From assembly GCA_052390415.1 (NCBI GenBank), contig JBQTGY010000124.1:1-45477 (forward strand): a DNA stretch of 45,477 bases. Reading direction: 5' to 3'. The number at the start of each line of letters is the position of its first letter. The first letter of the stretch is position 1. The stretch is from JANNWF01 sp052390415. Its GTDB lineage: Bacteria > Pseudomonadota > Gammaproteobacteria > Xanthomonadales > Xanthomonadaceae. A model generated the notes under the pieces. The model did no database searches. It saw only the letters and a program-made list of their open reading frames with translations, and was not told the origin of the DNA. Shown here in pieces: positions 35,818 to 44,621 of the stretch. The translations under genes and the position numbers were made by a program.

Positions 35818-37215
35818 TCAGCTGGCCGCGTAACGCTTCTGCAGCATCGCGAATACCGCGCGCAGTCCTTGTGCTTCGCCGCCAGCGGGGCGGCCGGGGC
35901 GGCTGCTGTCGTTCCACGAATACACATCGACATGCGCCCAGCGCTGGCCTTCACTCACGAAGCGCTCCAGATACAAGGCGGCAGTCACACAGCCGGCCAT
36001 GCGCGATCCACCGCTGTTGGCCAAGTCGGCAATGCCACTGACCAGATAGCTCAGATAAGGCCGCCACAGCGGCATGCGCCACAGCGGATCGCGCTGCGCC
36101 GCCGCAGCGGCCAGATAGTCCGCCGCCAGCGCATCGTCGTTGCAGAACAACGCCGGCAAGTCGGGTCCCAACGCAATGCGTGCTGCCCCGGTCAAGGTGG
36201 CGAAATCCAGCATGAGATCGGGTTTGCTTTCGGCGGCATAGAACATCGCATCGCATAACACCAGTCGCCCTTCCGCATCGGTGTTGTCGACTTCCACCGT
36301 GATGCCGGCGCGCGTTTCCAATACTTCGCCTGGGCGAAACGCATTCGGGCCGATCGCGTTTTCCACCGCCGGAATCAGCAATTGCAGCCGGATCGGCAAA
36401 CGCCGCGCCATGATCAGCTGGGCCAGACCCAAGGCATGCGCCGCACCGCCCATGTCCTTCTTCATGTTGCGCATGCCATCGGCCGGTTTGATGTCGAGGC
36501 CACCGGTATCGAAACAGACGCCCTTGCCGACCACGGTCACCAGCGGATGGTGTGCCTCGCCCCAGGTCACTTCGATCAGGCGCGGCGCGCGATGACTGGC
36601 GCGGCCGACCGCGTGAATCGCCGGGAAGTTGTGTTGCAACAATTCTTCGCCGCGAATGCAACGAATGTTGGCGCCATAGGCATTGGCGATGCGCACGCTG
36701 ACGCCTTCCAGGTCGTCCGGACCCATGTGCTCGGTCGGGGTGTTGACCAGGTCGCGCACCAGCGAGCTGGCCTTGAGCAGGGTGAAAGCTTCGGATTGCG
36801 CGGCGGCATCGTCACCCAGCACCAGTCGCGCCGGCGCGCGTGCACCCTTGCGATAGCGCTCAAAACGGTAGGCACCGAGGCCCCAACCCAACAAGGCCGT
36901 GGAGAGCGACATCGGATGATTGCTTCCGGTCACCAACCGATAGTCGCCGACCGGCAATCCGAACGGCGCATGGCCGATGGAATACGGATCGAGTGGGTCG
37001 CCAATGCCGACGATCACCGAGCCAATGCCACCGGCGGGATCGGGCACACATAACACGCTGCCCGGCTCAGCAAGGAAGCCCTGTGCCTGTGCCCAGCGCA
37101 CCGTGTTCGCCGGTTGCGCGGAAAGGCTGGCAGCAAAAGCGTCCTTGGTCAGCGCCAGCAGCGGCACCGCACGCGGGCTGGAATCTTCAGTGGCGAAACA
37201 CGGCGGCAGACTCAT
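35818..37215 (-). CDS. leucyl aminopeptidase family (M17) metallopeptidase
   Basis: 465 residues. The C-terminal catalytic domain has the two metal-binding signatures: VVGKGVCFDTGGLDIKPADGM split around 229-245, followed by MKKDMGGAAHALG, and NTDAEGRLVL at 311-320. Further marks: FATLTGAARIALGPDLPALF and WRMPLW near the C-terminus. The N-terminal domain (1-150) is the variable M17 macro-like domain. The enzyme releases N-terminal amino acids from peptides with two metal ions in the cytoplasm. The consensus GxxFDSGG is present as CFDTGG, typical of the PepB-like branch. ATG at 37215. The HAD phosphatase gene precedes it by 9 nt, same strand. Confidence 0.92.
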   Translation of the reverse strand: MSLPPCFATEDSSPRAVPLLALTKDAFAASLSAQPANTVRWAQAQGFLAEPGSVLCVPDPAGGIGSVIVGIGDPLDPYSIGHAPFGLPVGDYRLVTGSNHPMSLSTALLGWGLGAYRFERYRKGARAPARLVLGDDAAAQSEAFTLLKASSLVRDLVNTPTEHMGPDDLEGVSVRIANAYGANIRCIRGEELLQHNFPAIHAVGRASHRAPRLIEVTWGEAHHPLVTVVGKGVCFDTGGLDIKPADGMRNMKKDMGGAAHALGLAQLIMARRLPIRLQLLIPAVENAIGPNAFRPGEVLETRAGITVEVDNTDAEGRLVLCDAMFYAAESKPDLMLDFATLTGAARIALGPDLPALFCNDDALAADYLAAAAAQRDPLWRMPLWRPYLSYLVSGIADLANSGGSRMAGCVTAALYLERFVSEGQRWAHVDVYSWNDSSRPGRPAGGEAQGLRAVFAMLQKRYAAS

Positions 37216-37224
37216 CGGCGAGAC

Positions 37225-37941
37225 TCAAGATGGGTGGTGTTGAGAGGGCAAAGCGGAGGCCAGCAGCCAATCCGCCAGTTGATGCAGATCAGCAATTTCA
37301 ATGTCGGCGCGCGGCAGCTCGGTCGGCCACGCGGTTTGATGACGATTGACCCAACACGTGGGCATACCCGCCAACGCGGCACCCACCACGTCCAGCTGCG
37401 GATCATCGCCGACGTGCAGCACCTGCGAAGGCGGCAGATTCAGTCGCTCACAGGCGGCGAGAAAAATCCCCGCGTCGGGTTTGGCGGCGCCAAAATCACG
37501 TGCGCAGATGGCGAACTGGAAGTGCTGGCCCAGACCAATGCGTTGCACATCGGCATTGCCATTGGTCAACGCCGCCAACCGCCATTGAGCGGCCAGGCGC
37601 GCCAAGCCATCGGGCACATCCGGATACAGTTCGACTTGGTGCCGCGCCGCGATGAAGGCCTGAAAACACGGTTCGACCAGATCCAGATCGGCACCCACGT
37701 CTGCCAGTGCGTGCTGCAACGACAATTTTCGCTGCGCGGTGAAGTCGTGCGCCAAGTGCGGATTTTCAGCCGCGATGCGGTCACGCAGCAGGCGCATCTC
37801 TGCCACCGGCCAGCGCTCCGCGACCCGCGGCGCATGCGTCTGCAGGAAGTGCTGCAAGGCGGCTTCCGCACGCTCGATCACCGGCCAGATCGGCCACAGC
37901 GTGTCGTCGAGATCGAGGGTAAGGGCGAGGATCAACGGCAC
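37225..37941 (-). CDS. HAD-superfamily hydrolase (YjjG/YigB-like phosphatase)
   Basis: 238 residues from a GTG at 37941 that starts just before the first strand. Motif I LDLDDTLWP has nucleophile D10 and acid/base D12; the cap domain is helical (about 20-105); motif II LAALTNGNADVQ; motif III lysine in FGAAKPDAGIF; motif IV HVGDDPQLDVVGA. The TNGN and VGDD motifs fit the subfamily that dephosphorylates nucleotides, FMN or small sugar phosphates; the substrate cannot be told. The frame continues upstream to 38058 but those 39 residues have no domain. Operon with the M17 peptidase 9 nt downstream. Confidence 0.88.
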   Translation of the reverse strand: MPLILALTLDLDDTLWPIWPVIERAEAALQHFLQTHAPRVAERWPVAEMRLLRDRIAAENPHLAHDFTAQRKLSLQHALADVGADLDLVEPCFQAFIAARHQVELYPDVPDGLARLAAQWRLAALTNGNADVQRIGLGQHFQFAICARDFGAAKPDAGIFLAACERLNLPPSQVLHVGDDPQLDVVGAALAGMPTCWVNRHQTAWPTELPRADIEIADLHQLADWLLASALPSQHHPS

Positions 37942-38084
37942 GCTGCTGAACGAGTGGAAGCGAGGCGCAACATAGCATGCAGAATCTTGTGCCGAGGTGA
38001 GGTTGGCGGCAACAACACGCCCGCACAAGGCTTCGTCATTGCGGATTCCGGTTTGCACGCCACGCCAGTCCAGAACAGGTGCGC

Positions 38085-38250
38085 AAGAGCGCGGCCCTCC
38101 AAGGTAGCAACTGACTGACAGCCTGACGCCAGCCTTTGGAGGGCGCCGCTCCCGCGGCGCCGCTCTTCATTCACGATTCCAATTCACATCCTGTTTGTGC
38201 TGATTCAAGTCAACCCAACGCAGCCGCGCAGAAGCGCGGCCCTCCAAGTA
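38085..38250. repeat. GCGGCCCTCCAA repeat cluster between genes
   Basis: AGCGCGGCCCTCCAAGG (38088-38104) faces an imperfect inverse CCTTTGGAGGGCGCCGCTC (38133-38151), and a third copy GCGCGGCCCTCCAAGT occurs at 38234-38249. The second unit holds a perfect hairpin GGCGCCGC-TCCC-GCGGCGCC (38142-38161). The stretch 37942-38262, between the HAD gene and the protease gene, contains these repeats and no convincing coding frame. Confidence 0.65.
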
Positions 38251-38262
38251 AAGCGTGGGCAC

Positions 38263-39624
<1,362 letters not shown>

Positions 39625-39795
39625 AAGAAGGTGTCGAGGGAGAGGGGTGAGGCAGAGGTTGAACTGGGGACGCCAACCGCCAAGCCAAGACCCTCAGACC
39701 AGCGAAAAGGAGCGCTGTTCCCGGCCTTCGGGCGAAGGCGTCGAATCACCGAGCAGGCTACAACCCGCATCCGCTCGAAAGGCAAAAATTTGTCG
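39625..39795. other. divergent intergenic segment between protease gene and nrdJ promoter
   Basis: Part of the 569-nt gene-free stretch 39625-40193. This left portion should hold the promoter of the protease gene but no clear -35/-10 pair on the minus strand stands out; a GC-rich hairpin CCTTCGGGCGAAGG occurs at about 39723-39736. The rest of the gap is described in the following entries. Confidence 0.4.
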
Positions 39796-39824
39796 TTGAC
39801 ATGGTCCCCAGCCGGCAGTAGTTT
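39796..39824 (+). promoter_or_regulatory. sigma70-like promoter of nrdJa
   Basis: A perfect -35 TTGACA (39796-39801), a 17-nt spacer and TAGTTT (39819-39824) as -10 place the transcription start near 39831. The two NrdR boxes begin six bases later, so a bound repressor would cover the start region. Confidence 0.6.
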
Positions 39825-39836
39825 ACGGCGGCGTTG

Positions 39837-39852
39837 CCACTACATATTGTGG
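39837..39852 (+). promoter_or_regulatory. NrdR box 1
   Basis: CCACTACATATTGTGG matches the NrdR operator consensus acaCwAtATaTwGtgt at all strongly conserved positions and is nearly palindromic. NrdR is the zinc-finger/ATP-cone repressor of ribonucleotide reductase operons and binds tandem boxes. Confidence 0.75.
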
Positions 39853-39867
39853 TTGTTGTGGCAAAAC

Positions 39868-39883
39868 AACCAATACATGGGGT
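39868..39883 (+). promoter_or_regulatory. NrdR box 2
   Basis: AACCAATACATGGGGT keeps the C-A-A-T-A...T-G core of the NrdR consensus and starts exactly 31 bp after box 1, the three-helical-turn spacing typical of paired NrdR boxes. It is weaker than box 1. Confidence 0.65.
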
Positions 39884-39884
39884 T

Positions 39885-40193
39885 AAGTCGCAAACTTGCA
39901 GCGCGGCATGAGGTCTGGAGGGACCTCGTCTGGCCCGCACCTTCACTGTCGTGCCAGTCGCCATTTCCGGCGTCATCACCGTCTGAACCGGGCCGCCGGG
40001 CAGACAGCCGGCCCGCCAGCTCAGCGCCTGCACGGCAAGGATGGATCGCACCCGTATTGCCTGCATTCGTTTCAATGGATTCAGCGTCGCCCGCAGCACG
40101 TCACCCAAGCAACACATAACAACAATCAAGAGCTGCGTCGCCGCTTCAAGCGGACGGCGCTGCATACAAGCAACGTTCGGAGGAAGTAATTTG
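39885..40193 (+). other. long structured leader of nrdJa
   Basis: About 310 nt between the NrdR boxes and the start codon. Stem-loops visible by eye: GAGGTC-TGGAG-GGACCTC (about 39910-39927) and CGGGCCG...CGGCCCG (about 39988-40016). No cobalamin-riboswitch core (no convincing B12 box) was found. The last 153 nt are in frame with nrdJa without a stop, but the residues show no conservation-like pattern. Ends in a strong Shine-Dalgarno GGAGGAAG (40179-40186). Confidence 0.45.
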
Positions 40194-43100
40194 ATGAGCA
40201 CGGTTCGCCTTGAAGCGGTGAAAAACGACGCCCTGTTGATGCCGTTGCAGCCGGCGTCACTGGATATCTGGGACAAGAAATACCGCCTCAAGAGCAAGCA
40301 GGGCGAGCCGATCGATCACGAGATCGACGACACCTACAAGCGTGTTGCGCGCGCGCTGGCCGATGCCGAAGCCACGCCGGAAAAGCGCAAGTACTGGTAC
40401 GAGCGTTTTTTGTGGGCGCTGCGCCGTGGTGCCATTCCGGCCGGCCGCATCACCTCCAACGCCGGCGCGCTGGCGCACAAGCCTGCCACCAGCACGATCA
40501 ACTGCACGGTGTCGGGCACCATCGAGGATTCGATGGACGGCATTCTGGAGAAGGTCCACGAAGCCGGCCTCACTTTGAAAGCCGGCTGCGGCATCGGTTA
40601 CGAGTTCAGCACCTTGCGTCCGCGCGGCGCGTTTGTCGCCGGCGCGGGTGCGTACACCTCCGGCCCGATGTCGTTCATGGATATCTACGACAAGATGTGT
40701 TTCACCGTCTCAAGCGCCGGCGGTCGACGTGGCGCGCAGATGGGCACGTTTGACGTCAGCCATCCCGATGTGAAGGAGTTCATTCGCGCCAAGCGCGAAG
40801 ACGGCCGCCTGCGTCAGTTCAATTTGAGCCTGTTGATCACCGACGACTTCATGCACGCGGTGGCCAATGACGCCGATTGGCCGCTGGTGTTTCCAGTGCA
40901 CGTGAAAGAAGAGGCGGAGATAGATACCGCCGACACCACCCAGGTGATCTGGCGCGAATGGCCGACCACCCGCAACTACGTCACCCGCGACGACGGTCTG
41001 GTCGCCTGCAAGATCTACGGCCACATTCGTGCCCGCCATCTGTGGGACATGATCATGGTCTCGACCTATGACTTCGCCGAGCCCGGTTTCATCCTCATTG
41101 ACCGCGTCAACGAGATGAACAACAACTGGTGGTGCGAAAGCATTCGCGCGACCAACCCATGTGTGACTGCCGACACGTGGGTGCAGACGGCAGAGGGACC
41201 GCGCCAGGTCGCAGACTTGCTGGGAACACCCTTCCTCGCGCGGGTTGACGGTGTGGACCACGCCAGCGGGGCGACAGGCTTCTTTCAGACCGCTAACAAA
41301 GATGTGATGCGGTTGCAGACAAGCGAGGGCCAGAGCCTACGCTTGACTGCCGACCATCGTGTACGTCGGGTCACCCGGCAAACACGCTGGTCGACCGATG
41401 TTGAATGGTGCGAGGCCGGGCAATTGGCCGCGGGCGACCGCGTGCTGCTCAATAATCATCGCAGCGGTGCCGAATGGTCAGGCGCGCGTACCTATGAAGA
41501 AGGGTTCCTGCTTGGTTTGCTGGTTGGCGATGGAACGCTGAAGTCGGACGCGGCTGTGCTGTCGGTTTGGACGCAAGCGGTGGCGGTCAACGCCTCTGCG
41601 TTTTCGCCTGTGGCGCTGATGGACGAAGCGCTGCGCTGTGCGAACACGCTTCCGCATCGCAGCGACTTCGTCGGCTGGATGGAGGTGCAGGGCCGCGACG
41701 AGCACCGCCTCAAGCTGGCTTCGCTGCGTGATCTTGCCTTCGACTTGGGCTTGCAACCGGGCAACAAAGCGATCACTCCGGCGGTCGAGAAAACGTCCAG
41801 CGACTTTCACCGTGGATTCCTGCGCGGTCTTTTCGACGCGGACGGCTCGGTGCAGGGCGATCAAGACAAGGGTGTCAGCATTCGCCTCTCGCAATCCGAC
41901 CTGCCGCGGTTACGCGCGGCGCAGCGGATGTTGTTGCGCCTTGGAATCGCTTCGACGATTTACAGAGATCGCCGCCCGGCGGGCACAAGCGTGTTGCCCG
42001 ATAGCCACGGCGGTGAACGCGCTTACGCTACCCGCGCACAACATGAGTTGGTGATCAGCGGCGACAACGTGGCCGAGTTCGCTTTGCGCGTCGGCTTTGC
42101 CGATGCAGCCAAGAGCGGTCGCCTGAAAGTCGCGCTCAGCGGCTACCGTCGACGCCTCAACCGCGAACGTTTCGTGGCCACCATCGAAAGCGTCACACAT
42201 GACGGCGTTGAGGCGGTGTTCGACGTACAGGTTCCAGGCATAAATACGTTTGATGCCAATGGGTTACATGCACACAATTGTGGTGAGCAGCCATTGCCAC
42301 CCTACGGTGCCTGCCTGCTCGGTTCGGTCAACCTCACCAGCTTCGTCTGCGAGCCGTTCACCGAGCGCGCGCGCTTTGATTGGGAGGAATACAAGGAAGT
42401 GGTGCGGGTGTTCACGCGCATGCTCGACAACGTGGTCGAGATCAACGGTCTGCCCTTGCAGAAGCAGCGCGACGAGATCATCCGCAAGCGTCGTCATGGC
42501 ATGGGGTTTCTGGGCTTGGGCAGCACCTTGACCATGCTGCGCATGACCTACGGCACGCCGGCCAGTTGTGAGTTCACCGAAGACGTCGCCCGCGAAATGG
42601 CGGTGGCGGGTTGGGAAGTGGCGCTTACGCTGGCGCAGGAAAAAGGCGCCGCGCCGATCATGCATGAAGAGTTCGCGGTCACTGCCGAGATGCTGCGCAA
42701 GCGTCCGGAAATGGCCGCCGATGGTTGGGAGATCGGGCAGACCATCACCGGCAAGCTGCTGCATGCGCGTTATTCGCGTTACATGCAGCGGATCGCCGAA
42801 GTGGCACCGGAGTTGGTCGAATCACTGGCCCAAACTGGCGCGCGCTTCACCCACCACAGTTCGATCGCGCCCACCGGGACTATCTCTTTAAGTCTGGCCA
42901 ACAATGCCAGCAACGGCATCGAGCCGAGTTTCGCGCATCACTACAGCCGCAACGTGATTCGCGAAGGCAAGAAGTCGAAAGAGAAGGTCGAGGTCTACAG
43001 CTACGAGTTGTTGGCTTATCGCAGCGTGGTCAATCACGAGGCCATGCCGTACAGCACCGACGTGCGCTGCAAGCTGCCGGATTATTTCGTGGCCGCCGAT

Positions 43101-43460
43101 GACATCAGCCCGAAAGCGCATGTCGACATCCAGGCCGCGGCGCAAAAGTGGGTCGATTCGTCGATCTCCAAAACCGCCAACGTGCCCACCGATTTCGCCT
43201 TTGCCGACTTCAAGGACATCTACACCTACGCTCACTTAAGCGGCCTGAAAGGCTGCACCACCTTTCGCTTCAATCCGGAAGCGTTCCAGGGCGTGTTGGT
43301 GAAACAATCCGACCTTGAAAACACCACCTATCGTTTTGAGCTTGAAGATGGCAGCTTTGTCGAAGCCAAGGGCAACGAAGAGATCGAATACGACGGCGAA
43401 ATGCACACCGCCGCCAACTTGTTTGATGCTTTGAAAGAAGGGTATTACGGTAAGTTCTAG
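40194..43460 (+). CDS. nrdJa: adenosylcobalamin-dependent ribonucleotide reductase, large part NrdJa, interrupted by an intein
   Basis: 1088-residue precursor; 715 residues after removal of the intein (residues 323-695). Class II reductases make deoxyribonucleotides using an adenosylcobalamin-generated thiyl radical, with or without oxygen. Visible features: reducible cysteine C104 (TINCTVSG), GCGIGYEFSTLRPRGAFV, GGRRGAQMGTFDVSHPD, FAEPGFILIDRVNEMN, catalytic CGEQ with radical C696 and E698, second redox cysteine C707 (YGACLLGSVNL, 11 residues later), HHSSIAPTGTISL and a C-terminal KGCTTFRFN. It lacks the C-terminal TSCPD domain and redox cysteine tail, which are encoded separately by nrdJb at 44622, as in the two-gene nrdJab of Pseudomonas aeruginosa. 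ATG at 40194 with GGAGGAAG seven bases upstream. Controlled by two NrdR boxes. Confidence 0.95.
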   Translation: MSTVRLEAVKNDALLMPLQPASLDIWDKKYRLKSKQGEPIDHEIDDTYKRVARALADAEATPEKRKYWYERFLWALRRGAIPAGRITSNAGALAHKPATSTINCTVSGTIEDSMDGILEKVHEAGLTLKAGCGIGYEFSTLRPRGAFVAGAGAYTSGPMSFMDIYDKMCFTVSSAGGRRGAQMGTFDVSHPDVKEFIRAKREDGRLRQFNLSLLITDDFMHAVANDADWPLVFPVHVKEEAEIDTADTTQVIWREWPTTRNYVTRDDGLVACKIYGHIRARHLWDMIMVSTYDFAEPGFILIDRVNEMNNNWWCESIRATNPCVTADTWVQTAEGPRQVADLLGTPFLARVDGVDHASGATGFFQTANKDVMRLQTSEGQSLRLTADHRVRRVTRQTRWSTDVEWCEAGQLAAGDRVLLNNHRSGAEWSGARTYEEGFLLGLLVGDGTLKSDAAVLSVWTQAVAVNASAFSPVALMDEALRCANTLPHRSDFVGWMEVQGRDEHRLKLASLRDLAFDLGLQPGNKAITPAVEKTSSDFHRGFLRGLFDADGSVQGDQDKGVSIRLSQSDLPRLRAAQRMLLRLGIASTIYRDRRPAGTSVLPDSHGGERAYATRAQHELVISGDNVAEFALRVGFADAAKSGRLKVALSGYRRRLNRERFVATIESVTHDGVEAVFDVQVPGINTFDANGLHAHNCGEQPLPPYGACLLGSVNLTSFVCEPFTERARFDWEEYKEVVRVFTRMLDNVVEINGLPLQKQRDEIIRKRRHGMGFLGLGSTLTMLRMTYGTPASCEFTEDVAREMAVAGWEVALTLAQEKGAAPIMHEEFAVTAEMLRKRPEMAADGWEIGQTITGKLLHARYSRYMQRIAEVAPELVESLAQTGARFTHHSSIAPTGTISLSLANNASNGIEPSFAHHYSRNVIREGKKSKEKVEVYSYELLAYRSVVNHEAMPYSTDVRCKLPDYFVAADDISPKAHVDIQAAAQKWVDSSISKTANVPTDFAFADFKDIYTYAHLSGLKGCTTFRFNPEAFQGVLVKQSDLENTTYRFELEDGSFVEAKGNEEIEYDGEMHTAANLFDALKEGYYGKF
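41160..42278 (+). mobile_element. intein with LAGLIDADG homing endonuclease, inserted before the catalytic cysteine of NrdJa
   Basis: 373 residues in frame inside nrdJa. Block A starts at Cys1 (CVTADTWVQTAEGPRQVADLL); block B has the TxxH motif in LRLTADHRVRR. Dodecapeptide motif 1 is LLGLLVGDG (intein 117-125) and motif 2 is LRGLFDADG (221-229), both with their acidic residue. Block F is AVFDVQVPGINTFDANGL and block G ends His-Asn, followed by extein Cys. N-extein ends ...IRATNP, C-extein starts CGEQPLPPYG, so protein splicing rebuilds the family motif NPCGE exactly. All splicing residues and both endonuclease aspartates are present, so it appears intact. Inteins are selfish elements that copy into intein-free alleles. 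Confidence 0.95.
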
Positions 43461-43471
43461 CTGCGCCATTC

Positions 43472-43537
43472 GATGGCATCGTCGTTGATGCCGTCGGATT
43501 GCAAAATCAAGTTTCGGTGACGCAAGGACGGTCACCG
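43472..43537 (+). terminator. two stem-loops after nrdJa
   Basis: GATGGCATC (43472-43480), loop GTCGTT, GATGCCGTC (43487-43495) make a 9-bp stem with one G-U pair starting 12 nt after the nrdJa stop. CGGTGAC (43515-43521) / GTCACCG (43531-43537) makes a second. No T tract follows, so they may protect or attenuate the transcript rather than end it. Confidence 0.4.
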
Positions 43538-43697
43538 TCGTACGCCCAGCACCGCTCTGCGGCACGGGCGCGCGCCAAGGCCAAACCGGAGTGTTCGGCC
43601 ACGGCAGTTGAGAAGCATGGTTTGTTTGCACGTTTAACAAAGCGGTCAGCAAGCCACTTGATGTGTCGTTTCAAGCCCGAGCGCAAGGAGTGTCCCA

Positions 43698-44177
43698 ATG
43701 AGCAGTGGAAACGGTGTCAGTGACGCGATCTCCAACGCCATGGAGTCGGTCAGCGAGAAAGCCCAGGAAGTGGTGGCGGACGTGAAAGCCGCGGTCACCA
43801 AGGCCAAGAAAGCAGTGAGCAAAAAAGCCGCCAGCGCGAAGAAAGACGTCGCCGCCAAGGTCAAGAAAGGCAAGGCCGAGTTGAGCAAGGTCGTCGTCAA
43901 GGCCGAGAAGAAAGTGGCCGAAGTGAAAAAGACGGTTGGCAAGAAGGTCGAGGCTGCCAAGAAGGCTGTGGCGAAGAAGACCGGCACGGTGAAGAAGGCC
44001 GCGGTCAAGAAAGCTGCGCCGGTGAAGAAGGCAGTGAAGAAAGCGGTCGCCAAGGCAGCAGCGCCGGCCAAAAAGGCCGCAGTGAAGAAGGCCGCCGCCA
44101 AGGCACCCGCGAAGAAGGCACCGGCCAAAAAAGCGCCAGCGAAAAAAGCACCCGCCAAAAAAGCCGCCAAGAAGTAA
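43698..44177 (+). CDS. histone H1-like lysine/alanine-rich protein (AlgP-like)
   Basis: 159 residues. The first 30 are mixed (MSSGNGVSDAISNAMESVSE), then the sequence becomes almost only K, A, V, P with a strong positive charge. From about 125 on it is a tandem array of AKKAP units. This is the composition of eukaryotic H1 tails and of bacterial AlgP/AlgR3-like and Hc1-like proteins, which bind DNA or RNA nonspecifically and compact it. Good AAGGAG eight bases before the ATG at 43698. It lies between the two halves of the ribonucleotide reductase and is followed by its own terminator, so it is probably an independent unit. Low-complexity sequence makes homology assignment approximate. Confidence 0.85.
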   Translation: MSSGNGVSDAISNAMESVSEKAQEVVADVKAAVTKAKKAVSKKAASAKKDVAAKVKKGKAELSKVVVKAEKKVAEVKKTVGKKVEAAKKAVAKKTGTVKKAAVKKAAPVKKAVKKAVAKAAAPAKKAAVKKAAAKAPAKKAPAKKAPAKKAPAKKAAKK

Positions 44178-44191
44178 GTCGTTGCACCTAT

Positions 44192-44228
44192 CCCGTCCGC
44201 GCGCCAATCAGCGCGGGCGGGAGGTTTT
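44192..44228 (+). terminator. intrinsic terminator after the H1-like gene
   Basis: CCCGTCCGCGC (44192-44202), loop GCCAATCA and GCGCGGGCGGG (44211-44221) form an 11-bp stem with one G-U pair, followed by AGG and TTTT (44225-44228). It would separate the H1-like gene (and nrdJa) from nrdJb. Confidence 0.7.
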
Positions 44229-44236
44229 GATTGATG

Positions 44237-44263
44237 CAGTTCCAGTTCCAGTTTCAGTTCCAG
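44237..44263. repeat. short tandem hexamer repeat
   Basis: CAGTTC is repeated about four times in a row with one variant unit (CAGTTT). A microsatellite-like tract in the gene-free stretch 44178-44621. Confidence 0.6.
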
Positions 44264-44318
44264 ATTTGAATCGCGACAGGTTGGCGCTTGCTTGGCACCC
44301 ATCGCCGCGGATCGTCGT

Positions 44319-44346
44319 CCCCGCACGGGCGCGCTGCTGTGCGGGG
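44319..44346. repeat. GC-rich hairpin
   Basis: CCCCGCAC (44319-44326) and GTGCGGGG (44339-44346) are perfect reverse complements with a 12-nt loop. Part of the repeat-rich gap before nrdJb; probably a REP-like unit. Confidence 0.5.
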
Positions 44347-44404
44347 AATCGTCAATCGAATGCTTCACAGCCGAAGTGTGATCGCCAATGCGTGCTGCCA
44401 AATC

Positions 44405-44482
44405 TCGTCGCCCCCGCGAAGGCGGGGGCCCAGTGACTTACAGCATTCAAGGCGCTGGGTTCCCGCCTTCGCGGGAACGACG
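44405..44482. repeat. inverted-repeat element, CCCGCGAAGGCGGG family
   Basis: The left arm contains CCCCCGCGAAGGCGGGGG (44411-44428), the right arm TTCCCGCCTTCGCGGGAA (44460-44477). The flanks TCGTCG...CCCAG and CTGGG...CGACG also pair, so the arms extend to about 28 bp. Each arm is itself a hairpin. Elements with this core are a well-known dispersed repeat in many proteobacteria (from memory). Downstream to 44621 only the Shine-Dalgarno of nrdJb is seen. Confidence 0.75.
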
Positions 44483-44621
44483 CTTCGTTGTTCGGTAATC
44501 GCAAACGTGAAGCAGGGTTTCCCATGCCTGCGCGAGGATGACGGCGTCGAAACTCTGCCAATGCATCCCAGGCCCGCTTCTCCCCGCTTCACCCCCACAC
44601 ACGCACCCGTCAGGAAGGCCC

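Noticed and set aside
39885..40190. Possible cobalamin riboswitch before a B12-dependent enzyme
   Set aside because: No convincing B12 box or conserved core could be matched, only fragments such as TGGCCCGCACC...ACTGT.
40041..40193. In-frame upstream extension of nrdJa by 51 codons from an ATG at 40041
   Set aside because: The ATG at 40194 has a near-perfect Shine-Dalgarno at seven bases and the extension resembles no reductase N-terminus.
44237..44263. CAGTTC repeats considered as a CRISPR array
   Set aside because: Units are six bases without spacers; no cas genes are present. No CRISPR array was seen in the window.
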